Both the position numbers and the translations under genes were made by a program. Source: Nannocystis exedens (GTDB taxonomy: Bacteria > Myxococcota_A > Polyangia > Polyangiales > Polyangiaceae). From it: DNA of 64,000 nucleotides. The stretch covers positions 62,001-126,000 of the forward strand of contig CAMAVR010000001.1 in the NCBI GenBank assembly GCA_945861885.1, written 5' to 3'. Positions 52,596-60,964 of this stretch are shown piece by piece. Below the pieces are notes generated by a model. It was not told the origin of the DNA, ran no database searches, and saw only the letters and a list, made by a program, of their open reading frames with translations. Within the stretch, counting starts at the first letter, position 1; each line of letters opens with the position of its first letter.

Positions 52596-53944
52596 TCCGG
52601 CGTACCGACTTTTTGACAAAAAACTACGGTGTTCCAAACGGTTGGTCGCTAAGCGTTTACGAGAAGACCGGCGGCTACGAAGCGGCAAAAAAAGCGCTCG
52701 CGATGACGCGCGAGGCCGTGGTCGACGAGGCAAAAAAAGCGAATCTTCGAGGGCGTGGCGGCGCCGGATTTCCAATGGGCGTCAAGTGGAGCTTTATGCG
52801 CCCACACCCGACGAAGCCGGCCTATCTCGTGATCAACGCCGACGAAGGCGAGCCTGGGACACACAAAGACCGCACGCTGATGGAGCTGAACCCGCACTCG
52901 GTGGTCGAAGGGTGCATCATCGGTTGCTACGGCATCGGTGCGCACGTCGCCTACATCTATGTGCGAGACGAGCTTCATCTCTCGAAAGCGCGGCTCTGGG
53001 GCGCGATCGATGAAGCACGCGCTAAGGGGTATCTCGGCAAAACGCCATTCGGCAAAGATTATCCGGTCGAGATTTATGTGCACACAGGAGCCGGTGCATA
53101 CATCTGCGGCGAAGAGACAGCGCTCCTCAATTCGCTTGAGGGGAAGCGCGGCGAACCGCGATTAAAGCCACCATTTCCTGCACAAGCGGGGGCGTTTGGC
53201 TGCCCGACAACCGTGAACAATCTCGAGACGATCGCGGCGGTGCCAACGATCTTTACGATCGGCGGCGAAGAGTTTTCAAAGTACTCATCGCTTCACTATT
53301 TGAACGACGGCGGCGTGCGCCTATTCGGTATCAACGGCCACGTGAAAAAGCCCGGCGTGCACGAGCTTGCTGTCGGCGTCACAATTCGCGAACTTGTCGA
53401 AGACATTGGCGGCGGTGTTCTCGGCGGTAGGCGCATTTTGGGCGTAATTCCAGGCGGATCGTCGACACCGATTTTGCGCGCCGACGAAAAAGTGAATGCG
53501 CCCGACGAGAAGTCGCCGCTGCACCCATGGCACGGCAAAAGCGTGCTCGATGTTCCGCTCGGCGTCGATACGATGCGCGGCATCGGGACAATGCTGGGGA
53601 CATGCTGCGTCACCGTGCTCGCGGAGGGGACATGCCCGGTTCTCGCGATGCACAATTTGATGCAGTTTTATCGTCACGAATCGTGCGGACAATGCACGCC
53701 GTGCCGCGAAGGGGGCGCGTGGCTCCTCGGCACGGTTGAAAAAATTCTCGACGGACACGGGACAATGGCCGACCTCAACACGTTGACCGACGTCGCCAAC
53801 AACATTATGGGGAACACGATTTGCGCGTTCGGTGAAGGGACGGCGATGCCGGCGCTCGGATTTATCGGCAAGTTCCGAAAAGACTTCGTGGCCTACATCA
53901 ACGGAGAGCGAAAGCGCTCTGACGCGCGCCTCACGATTTCATAA
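52592..53944 (+). CDS. nuoF: NADH-quinone oxidoreductase subunit F
   Basis: A 450-residue NADH-binding subunit. NLRGRGGAGFPMGVKW (NADH loop), INADEGEPGTHKDR (FMN) and ESCGQCTPCREGG (N3 cluster) are all seen. It oxidises NADH via FMN and passes electrons to the iron-sulphur chain. The gene that normally follows, nuoG, is not downstream: nuoJ starts 48 bp later. Confidence 0.97.
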   Translation: MIRRTDFLTKNYGVPNGWSLSVYEKTGGYEAAKKALAMTREAVVDEAKKANLRGRGGAGFPMGVKWSFMRPHPTKPAYLVINADEGEPGTHKDRTLMELNPHSVVEGCIIGCYGIGAHVAYIYVRDELHLSKARLWGAIDEARAKGYLGKTPFGKDYPVEIYVHTGAGAYICGEETALLNSLEGKRGEPRLKPPFPAQAGAFGCPTTVNNLETIAAVPTIFTIGGEEFSKYSSLHYLNDGGVRLFGINGHVKKPGVHELAVGVTIRELVEDIGGGVLGGRRILGVIPGGSSTPILRADEKVNAPDEKSPLHPWHGKSVLDVPLGVDTMRGIGTMLGTCCVTVLAEGTCPVLAMHNLMQFYRHESCGQCTPCREGGAWLLGTVEKILDGHGTMADLNTLTDVANNIMGNTICAFGEGTAMPALGFIGKFRKDFVAYINGERKRSDARLTIS

Positions 53945-53963
53945 CTCGAATACGAAGCTCACT

Positions 53964-53996
53964 ATGACCGTGACCAAATCAGCGTTGACCAAATGA
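53964..53996 (+). CDS. Ten-codon mini-ORF between nuoF and nuoJ
   Basis: ATG at 53964 opens a 10-residue frame (MTVTKSALTK) whose TGA overlaps the nuoJ ATG (ATGA). It contains a direct repeat of gttgaccaaat-like sequence (gaccaaat twice). It could be a translational coupler or leader, or a scar from loss of nuoG-H-I between F and J. The evidence is only the overlap and its position. Confidence 0.35.
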   Translation: MTVTKSALTK

Positions 53997-54556
53997 ACGT
54001 AATAGGCTCACTCTACTTTTATGTCTGCGCCGCCGTCGCCATCGCCGGGGCAATCGCGACAGTCACTGCGCGAAATCCGATTCGCGGGGCCGTCTCGCTT
54101 CTGGTGATGGTCGTGAGCATTGCGGGGCTGTTTCTCGCCCTTAGCGCCGAGTTTTTGGCCGCCATTCAGCTAATTGTTTACGCCGGCGCGATTGTCGTTC
54201 TCTTTCTGTTCGTCATCATGATTCTCGGAGAGAGTTCATCTTCGGTTCACGATAAGAAGCGGATCGTGTCGCGAACACTTGCCGCGGCCCTTCTCGGTGC
54301 GGTGTCGCTCGGCGCGATCGTTCTGGTGGTCGGTGTTTCGACGCCGCTGCAAGCGCCGCGCATTCGGGCCGGATTTGGCGGCATTGATGCGATCGGTCGG
54401 GCGCTCTTTTCAGACTGGGTTGTCCCGTTTGAGCTATCAAGCGCGCTCTTGATGGTTGCTGTTTTAGGTGCTGTTGCGATTGCAAAGGGGGACATCAAAA
54501 GGCCGCTCGAAAGTGCAGCCACCACGCCCGGTTCCGCGAGCGAGGAGCAGCCATGA
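53993..54556 (+). CDS. nuoJ: NADH-quinone oxidoreductase subunit J
   Basis: A 187-residue membrane subunit with five helices. NPIRGAVSLLVMVVSIAGLFLALSAEFLAAIQLIVYAGAIVVLFLFVIMIL is the conserved TM2-TM3 core with the pi-bulge region. A short charged C-terminus extends past the last helix. It overlaps nuoK by 4 bp (ATGA). Confidence 0.95.
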   Translation: MNVIGSLYFYVCAAVAIAGAIATVTARNPIRGAVSLLVMVVSIAGLFLALSAEFLAAIQLIVYAGAIVVLFLFVIMILGESSSSVHDKKRIVSRTLAAALLGAVSLGAIVLVVGVSTPLQAPRIRAGFGGIDAIGRALFSDWVVPFELSSALLMVAVLGAVAIAKGDIKRPLESAATTPGSASEEQP

Positions 54557-54864
54557 GTACGATGAACCTCGACCATTTTGTCGTTTTAAGCGCGATTTTG
54601 TTCACAATTGGCAGCATCGGATTTTTGGTTCGTCGCAACGTGATCGTCACGCTCATGAGCATCGAAATTATGCTCAACGCCGTGAACCTCGCGCTCGTGG
54701 CCTTTAATCGTGCGCACCCAGCCAATTATTCCGGCCAAATTTTTACTTTTTTTGTTATCGCCGCCGAAGCTGCAGAAGTAGCCATCGGTTTGGCAATTGT
54801 TCTCGCGATGTTCCGTCTGCATCGCACTATTCGCACCGACGACGCAACGCTTCTCAAGAACTAA
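54553..54864 (+). CDS. nuoK: NADH-quinone oxidoreductase subunit K
   Basis: A 103-residue protein with three helices. The conserved glutamates for proton transfer lie in VIVTLMSIEIMLNAVNLALVAF and FFVIAAEAAEVAIGLAIVLAMFR. Antiporter-like part of the membrane arm. Starts in an ATGA overlap with nuoJ. Confidence 0.96.
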   Translation: MSTMNLDHFVVLSAILFTIGSIGFLVRRNVIVTLMSIEIMLNAVNLALVAFNRAHPANYSGQIFTFFVIAAEAAEVAIGLAIVLAMFRLHRTIRTDDATLLKN

Positions 54865-54900
54865 AACGACCGGCGCGCATCGCTTGGCAAATTGTAGGCG

Positions 54901-57483
54901 ATGCCGGAGTACTCGATGGAACTGGCCGCATTCTTCCCGAACAACAACTTTTCTCTGATCGGTGTGATTTTAGCGCTTCCGCTTATTGGGGCGTTTATCA
55001 ATGGAGTGTGGGGCGCCCGTCTCGGAAAGCCGGCGGTGCGACTGATGGCGCTTTCGTCGGTCGGTCTGAGCTTTATCGCCTCGCTCTTCGCATTCTGCGC
55101 GCTTCATCGCGCGTCGGAGGCGTTGGGTCATGGGGAGCATCAAGGGGCGGCCAGGCTGTCGTGGCTTGCTTGGGAGTGGATGCACACCAATGGCGGGCAG
55201 TTTCTTCAGACGGTCCCAGTTGAGCTAAAATTTAGCATCGATGCGCTCAGCGGCGTGATGATGCTCGTCGTCACCGGCGTCGGCTTTTTGATCCATTTGT
55301 ACGCTACCTCGTACATGGCAAATGACCCAGGATTTGCCCGTTTTTTCGCCTATTTGAACCTGTTCGTCTTTTCGATGCTCGTTCTAATTTTGGGCGACAA
55401 TTTGCCGGTTCTTTTTATCGGCTGGGAAGGCGTCGGTCTCTGTTCGTATTTGCTAATCGGCTTCTGGTTCGACAAAACTGAGAACGCCTCTGCCGGGAAA
55501 AAAGCGTTTATCGCGAACCGCATCGGCGACTTCGGCCTTCTATGCGCGATGTTTCTTCTAGCTTCGAGCACCGGTGCGCTCGATTGGGCAGGAATTGCGC
55601 GCGGCGCGGTGTCGCTCGTCAACCCTTCCGAAGGGGCCCAGATCCACATTTGGCCGATAGCGAATGCGCACTACACCGGGTGGCTTCAGTTTTTGCAGCC
55701 GACGCATCCAATCACGATCACCGCAGCTACGGCTGTCGGCCTCGCGCTGCTTCTCGGCTGCACCGGCAAGAGCGCGCAGCTGCCGCTTTATGTGTGGCTC
55801 CCTGATGCAATGGCAGGCCCAACGCCGGTTAGCGCGCTGATTCACGCGGCAACGATGGTGACCGCGGGCGTCTATCTCATTTGCCGCCTGTCGTTTGTTT
55901 TCGTTCTGTCGCCTGCGGTGATGGCACTTGTGGCTTGCATCGGGATTGCCACGGCGCTTCTCGCCGCGTCGATTGCCCTTGTGCAGAACGACATTAAAAA
56001 AGTGCTCGCGTACAGCACCGTGAGTCAGCTCGGCTTTATGTTTCTCGGCGTCGGTGTCGGCGCGTTCGTCGCTGGCTTTTTTCACGTGTTCACGCACGCG
56101 TTTTTCAAAGCCTGCCTCTTCCTTGGAGCAGGCAGCGTGATTCACGCGATGCATTCGCGCGTGCACGACGATGTGGCGTCGCAAGATATGCGGAACATGG
56201 GCGGCCTGCGTAAGTACATGCCGATCACGTTTTGGACATTCGTGGCGGCAACCGCGGCGATCATCGGGTTTCCGTTTACGAGTGGCTTTTTTTCAAAAGA
56301 CGAGATTCTTTTTAAAGCGTTCGTAAATCACTCGGTAAGCCCGTACAAAACGGAACTTGCGGCGCGCGGGGTCGAAGTGTGGGAGGCGCCAACATGGTTT
56401 GGGCCGATGCTCTACACGCTCGGTGTTATCGCCGCGACGATGACCGCTTTCTATATGGTCCGAGCGCTTGTGCTCACGTTCTTCGGCGAGTTTCGCGGCT
56501 GGTCGATCGGTCGCGCGAGCGAGGCGCAGCACGGTCATGACCTTGAGAGTGCCGAAAAGGCCGGGCACGTTCACGGGCACGGGCACGTTCACGGGTCGGA
56601 GGCTCATGATGATTTAACTTTGCCTGGTGATGCCCCACATGAATCGCCGTGGGCTATTACCTTGCCGCTTGTTGTGCTTGGTGCGGCCGCACTTTTTGCC
56701 GGTGTGCTGAACATGGCGCCGTTTCACTTCGAACCGCTTGGGCATTGGCTCGACCCGGTGTTCGAGCAGGCGCTTCATGGTTCGGTCGAACTTCGCGGCG
56801 GGGCGGAGCATGCCGAAGCGCTGATGTGGCCACTTGCCGGCGGCGGTGTCGCGGCATTTTTTGTCGGGACGGCGCTGGCGTATTGGGTTTACGTCATGCG
56901 TAACGGCGAACCTGCGCATCGCTTGGCGACAGCGCTTCCACGAGTGTATCGATTTTTGGTCGATAAATGGCGCGTCGATGAGTTTTACAACGCGACGATC
57001 ATCGCAACTACCGAAGCGCTGGCGACAATGGCCAACGCGTTTGACAAGTGGGTGGTCGACGGGATTCTCGCGAAGCTAACGGCGCTGATTGTGGCAGGTT
57101 TCGGCTCGTTTCTTCGCGCATTTCAAAACGGCGTGGTGAACACGTACGCCGCTTTCATGGTCGTCGGTGGCGCGGCGATCGGCTGGTTTATGATCGTGCC
57201 GCATCCCGAAGTTGTCATCAAGGCTGAAGGCGCGGCGCAGATGGTCGAAGCGACCACCGGGCCTGGCTACACGTACCGATGGGACGCCGATGGCGACGGT
57301 CTTATCGACGATGAGCAGTTTTCAGACCGTTCAAAAGTGACCGTTCAAGTCGAGCCGGGCGCGAAGAAGACGATTCGCCTCGAAGTGAAGAATGCATTCG
57401 GGATCACGCGGTCGAAAGAGATTCAAATCGCCGGGCCGGATGCGCCTGCGGTTCAAATGGGGCTCGCAAATGCAGCACAATGA
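54901..57483 (+). CDS. nuoL: NADH-quinone oxidoreductase subunit L with His-rich loop and C-terminal extension
   Basis: A proton-pumping antiporter-like subunit of 860 residues, much longer than the usual 600-700. Family core: FSIDALSGVMMLVVTGVGFLIHLYATSYM, FIGWEGVGLCSYLLIGFW, LLLGCTGKSAQLPLYVWLPDAMAGPTPVSALIHAATMVTAGVYL. Unusual: residues about 555-566 (GHVHGHGHVHGS) are encoded by a repeat arm (56561-56595), in a loop between late helices. After residue ~765 an extra domain contains YRWDADGDGLIDDEQF, a calcium-loop-like and PKD-like segment. Overlaps nuoM by 14 bp. Confidence 0.96.
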   Translation: MPEYSMELAAFFPNNNFSLIGVILALPLIGAFINGVWGARLGKPAVRLMALSSVGLSFIASLFAFCALHRASEALGHGEHQGAARLSWLAWEWMHTNGGQFLQTVPVELKFSIDALSGVMMLVVTGVGFLIHLYATSYMANDPGFARFFAYLNLFVFSMLVLILGDNLPVLFIGWEGVGLCSYLLIGFWFDKTENASAGKKAFIANRIGDFGLLCAMFLLASSTGALDWAGIARGAVSLVNPSEGAQIHIWPIANAHYTGWLQFLQPTHPITITAATAVGLALLLGCTGKSAQLPLYVWLPDAMAGPTPVSALIHAATMVTAGVYLICRLSFVFVLSPAVMALVACIGIATALLAASIALVQNDIKKVLAYSTVSQLGFMFLGVGVGAFVAGFFHVFTHAFFKACLFLGAGSVIHAMHSRVHDDVASQDMRNMGGLRKYMPITFWTFVAATAAIIGFPFTSGFFSKDEILFKAFVNHSVSPYKTELAARGVEVWEAPTWFGPMLYTLGVIAATMTAFYMVRALVLTFFGEFRGWSIGRASEAQHGHDLESAEKAGHVHGHGHVHGSEAHDDLTLPGDAPHESPWAITLPLVVLGAAALFAGVLNMAPFHFEPLGHWLDPVFEQALHGSVELRGGAEHAEALMWPLAGGGVAAFFVGTALAYWVYVMRNGEPAHRLATALPRVYRFLVDKWRVDEFYNATIIATTEALATMANAFDKWVVDGILAKLTALIVAGFGSFLRAFQNGVVNTYAAFMVVGGAAIGWFMIVPHPEVVIKAEGAAQMVEATTGPGYTYRWDADGDGLIDDEQFSDRSKVTVQVEPGAKKTIRLEVKNAFGITRSKEIQIAGPDAPAVQMGLANAAQ
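56561..56595 (+). repeat. Copy 7 of the dispersed repeat: one arm inside nuoL
   Basis: The 35-nt right arm of the palindromic family occurs here in full with two T-to-C changes, both at the same unit position (gggcacgttcac for gggcacgtttac). The frame reads GHVHGHGHVHG; with the canonical base each changed His would be Tyr. No left arm is adjacent. Confidence 0.9.
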
Positions 57484-59380
57484 AATAGTTACCGACAAGT
57501 GCAGTGCTGCGGGGCCGCTGCAGATAGACTACGCGATGCTCGCTCGATTGATCGTCGGGCTGCTCGCAATCGCGGCGATTGGATACGTATGGCACGACGG
57601 CGTGCCGGTGCTTCTGACGGCCAGCGTGGTGTACGCGATGCCGAAGAGCAGGCCTTGGTGTGTGCGGCTTGGTCTCGCGCTGATAGCGGCGCTTGTCGCG
57701 CTGTTCGTCTTGCGCATGTGGCCGTCGGTTATGGCGGCGTCAAACGTGAGCGAGAGCGCGAGCGATTCGTGCCTGCTTTCGTGCTTGATCGCGATTCCGC
57801 TGATTGCCGCGGCGGTCATACTGGTGGTTCCGCGAAGCGCCGAAAAGGCGATGCGCGTTGTGACAATGGTCACAATGCTCGCGCTTTTTGGGTTGAGCGC
57901 ACGCCTCCTAGTGCCGATGGGTCGCGGGTTTCATTTCAACCAAGATATCGTGTGGCTCGCGCGATTCGGTATTCACTATCACGTTGCGCTCGATGGCATC
58001 TCGCTCTGGCTCGTTCTTCTAACAACGTTCACGCTGCCGATTGCGGCGTACGCGTCGTTCGGGTCGATTCACACGCGCATTAAGGAGTGGTGCTTTTCGC
58101 TCCTTTTGCTCGAAGCGGCGCTGATTGGCGCGTTCGTCGCGATCGATCTTTTCCTGTTTTACGTGTTTTGGGAGCTGATGCTCATCCCGATGTACATCAT
58201 GATCGGCGTGTGGGGCGGCAGCGATCGCATTCGCGCGGCGATCAAGTTCTTCCTCTACACGATGTTCGGCTCGGTGCTGATGCTCGCGGCGATCTTGTAC
58301 CTGGCGTACATGTACTCGAAGCTAAACGGCACGCCGTCGTTCGACTATTTTGAGCTTCAGCGCGTGATGTTACCTCGCAACGTTCAAATCTGGTTGTGGG
58401 GCGCGTTCACGCTGTCGTTCATCATCAAAGTCCCAATGTTTCCGGTGCACACTTGGCTCCCCGATGCGCACACCGAAGCGCCTACGGCAGGCAGCGTGAT
58501 TCTTGCGGCCGTGATGCTGAAGCTTGGGACGTACGGCTACTTGCGCTTCTCGATGGGGCTCTTCCCCGAAGCGTCCGCCGAGTTTGCCGCCGTGCTCGCA
58601 GGCATGGCGGTCGTCGGGGGGATTCTTTATGGAGCGCTCTGCGCGTGGCGCCAGGGGGACGTAAAGCGTCTTGTCGCCTACTCGTCGGTGGCGCACCTCG
58701 GGTACGTGATGCTCGGTCTGTTCGCGGCAACTCCGGCATCGCTCGAAGGGGCGGTCCTGCAAATGGTCAATCACGGGATTTCAACCGGAGCGCTCTTTCT
58801 GCTCGTCGGCGTGATTTACGATCGGCGCCACACGAGGCAGCTGAGCGAATTCGGCGGTCTCGCGAAAGTGATGCCGGTCTATGCGACGCTCTTCATCATC
58901 GCAACGGTGGCGAGCATTGGTCTGCCCGGGACGAACGGATTTATCGGCGAATTTATGGTCATCACGGGGACGTACGTGAGCCACAAATTGGGCTATTTTA
59001 ACGGCATTCAAGCGGCCGGCGCGGCAGTGGGGGTTATTCTCGGCGCGCTCTACATGCTGACGGCGGTTCAAAAAATGTTCTTTGGGCCGATTACCCACGC
59101 CGAGAACAAATCGCTCCAGGATCTCAACGGTCGTGAGCTCCTGTCGCTTGCGCCGCTTGTCGCGATGATTTTCGTGATGGGCGTCGCTCCTGGGATTTTT
59201 ATCGATCAAATTCGTGGCGCAACAAGTCGCACGCTCGATGTTTACCAATCGCGCCTCGCGGCGCACCCAGGCCCTCGTTACTTTGAAGGGGTGCCGCACC
59301 TTATCGCCCGTCAGGCCGATGCCCCCATCGCAATTGGAACGCCGTCCGGCGATGGCGCAACTGCCGAGAAGAGAGACTGA
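57470..59380 (+). CDS. nuoM: NADH-quinone oxidoreductase subunit M
   Basis: The ATG at 57470 (MQHNEIVTD), overlapping nuoL by 14 bp, gives 636 residues. An earlier in-frame ATG at 57392 is inside nuoL and less plausible. Beyond the usual core (FFLYTMFGSVLMLAAILYLAYMY, KVPMFPVHTWLPDAHTEAPTAGSVILAAVMLKLGTYG, RLVAYSSVAHLGYVMLGLF) there are about 100 N-terminal residues with two additional helices, longer than E. coli NuoM. Antiporter-like membrane arm. Confidence 0.95.
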   Translation: MQHNEIVTDKCSAAGPLQIDYAMLARLIVGLLAIAAIGYVWHDGVPVLLTASVVYAMPKSRPWCVRLGLALIAALVALFVLRMWPSVMAASNVSESASDSCLLSCLIAIPLIAAAVILVVPRSAEKAMRVVTMVTMLALFGLSARLLVPMGRGFHFNQDIVWLARFGIHYHVALDGISLWLVLLTTFTLPIAAYASFGSIHTRIKEWCFSLLLLEAALIGAFVAIDLFLFYVFWELMLIPMYIMIGVWGGSDRIRAAIKFFLYTMFGSVLMLAAILYLAYMYSKLNGTPSFDYFELQRVMLPRNVQIWLWGAFTLSFIIKVPMFPVHTWLPDAHTEAPTAGSVILAAVMLKLGTYGYLRFSMGLFPEASAEFAAVLAGMAVVGGILYGALCAWRQGDVKRLVAYSSVAHLGYVMLGLFAATPASLEGAVLQMVNHGISTGALFLLVGVIYDRRHTRQLSEFGGLAKVMPVYATLFIIATVASIGLPGTNGFIGEFMVITGTYVSHKLGYFNGIQAAGAAVGVILGALYMLTAVQKMFFGPITHAENKSLQDLNGRELLSLAPLVAMIFVMGVAPGIFIDQIRGATSRTLDVYQSRLAAHPGPRYFEGVPHLIARQADAPIAIGTPSGDGATAEKRD

Positions 59381-59382
59381 TC

Positions 59383-60861
59383 ATGTTGCTGATGTTTGCA
59401 TTGTCGCCGTTTCTCGTTCTCGGTGGTGGCGCCCTTCTATTGATGCTTGCCGAAGTTTTTTCGCGTAGGCCGAGCGGTCTCGCGATCGGGACGACGATTG
59501 TGTTCATCACATCGGGGGCGTTCTCCGTCGCGCTTTGGCTCTATGGCATTGAATTTTTGCCGGTGGGCATCTTGTCGCCGTGGATTCTTGTCGACAAATT
59601 CACGCTCTTTTTCAATGTGCTTCTCTGCCTCGGCGGCGCGCTCGCATCGCTTTTGGCGGGCGGGTATCTCGTCGAATACAAGCTAAATCGCGGCGAATTT
59701 TATTCGATTCTCCTGTTCGCGACGTTCGGTGGGATGATGCTCGCGTCGGCGGGCGATTTTTTAACGCTTTTTCTTGGTCTTGAAACGATGTCGCTCGGAG
59801 CGTACGCGCTGACTGCGTTTCGTCGCGCATCGCCGCGATCGGCCGAAGGGGCGCTCAAGTACTTTTTGCTCGGGTCGTTCGCGGCTGCGATCATGCTTTA
59901 CGGGATCGCGTTGGTTTACGGTGCAACTGGGAGCACCGACCTCGCGCGCGTCGGCGCTGCATTTTCTCACGGCGTCGTGACGTCGCATCCGATGGCGCTC
60001 ATCGGCCTCGTCCTTATTGTGATTGGCCTCCTCTTCAAAGTGAGCGCCGTTCCGTTCCACATGTGGACGCCTGACGCTTACGAAGGGGCGCCGACGCCTG
60101 CTACCGCTTACATGGCGGTCGTCGTAAAGAGTGCGGCGTTTGCGATGATGCTGCGCGTTTTATTGACGAGCTTCGGCGACGCGGAATCGATGTCATGGTC
60201 GGCCGGTTGGCCCCCTGCCCTCGCGGCAATTGCTGTGCTCACGATGACCGTGGCGAACTTGATCGCAGGTCGGCAAGATTCAGTGAAGCGAATGCTCGCC
60301 TACTCGAGCATCGCGCACGCCGGCTATTTGCTCGTCGGTGTTGTCGTGGCGCTACGCTCAAAAGAGCAGGCAGCGGCCGGCGTAATTTTTTACCTCGCGA
60401 CGTACACCGTCTCGACAATCGGCGCGTTTGGCGCGCTCATTCTTCTGGGCAGTTACGGAAAAGAGGCGGTCAGTTACGACGATCTCGCCGGCGTAGGAAA
60501 GCGCCATCCGGCAATCGCGATGGCGTTTTCGCTGTTTCTATTTTCGCTAGCAGGCGTGCCACCTACAGCCGGCTTTTTCGGAAAGTGGTTTATTTTTAGA
60601 GCGGCGATGGATAGCGGCTTCTATTGGCTAACGATCCTAGCGTTTATAAACAGCGTGATCGGAGCCTATTACTATCTGCGAGTCCTCGTCTTCATGTACA
60701 TGCGAGAGCCGCAACCAGGCGCAGCGATAGCAGTGCCAATGCAGTCAAGGCACGTAAAGGCAGCACTGCTACTAAGCGCAGTCTTTGTCTTAGCGCTGGG
60801 CCTAGCGCCAACCTGTACACTCGACGCGGCAATAGCCGCTGCGACGACATTCCGTATGTAA
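59383..60861 (+). CDS. nuoN: NADH-quinone oxidoreductase subunit N
   Basis: A 492-residue antiporter-like subunit. ALKYFLLGSFAAAIMLYGIALVYGATGSTDL, LLFKVSAVPFHMWTPDAYEGAPTPATAYMAVVVKSAAFAM and RMLAYSSIAHAGYLLVGVV are conserved, with a lysine and glutamate pair for proton translocation. It starts 2 bp after nuoM and ends the cluster; subunits A-D and G-I are not in the window. Confidence 0.95.
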   Translation: MLLMFALSPFLVLGGGALLLMLAEVFSRRPSGLAIGTTIVFITSGAFSVALWLYGIEFLPVGILSPWILVDKFTLFFNVLLCLGGALASLLAGGYLVEYKLNRGEFYSILLFATFGGMMLASAGDFLTLFLGLETMSLGAYALTAFRRASPRSAEGALKYFLLGSFAAAIMLYGIALVYGATGSTDLARVGAAFSHGVVTSHPMALIGLVLIVIGLLFKVSAVPFHMWTPDAYEGAPTPATAYMAVVVKSAAFAMMLRVLLTSFGDAESMSWSAGWPPALAAIAVLTMTVANLIAGRQDSVKRMLAYSSIAHAGYLLVGVVVALRSKEQAAAGVIFYLATYTVSTIGAFGALILLGSYGKEAVSYDDLAGVGKRHPAIAMAFSLFLFSLAGVPPTAGFFGKWFIFRAAMDSGFYWLTILAFINSVIGAYYYLRVLVFMYMREPQPGAAIAVPMQSRHVKAALLLSAVFVLALGLAPTCTLDAAIAAATTFRM

Positions 60862-60964
60862 CCGGAAAAAGGCTTTCGCCATACGCTTCGACACACCGTG
60901 GTCGTTTAATTGCGACCAGAAACTGGTCTGATTCCAGTTCGATCCGTAGGCTCGCAAGCAGTTC

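Noticed and set aside
55558..56184. 208-residue frame opposite nuoL
   Set aside because: Antisense to a well-supported nuoL region; composition is Arg/His-rich with no domain.
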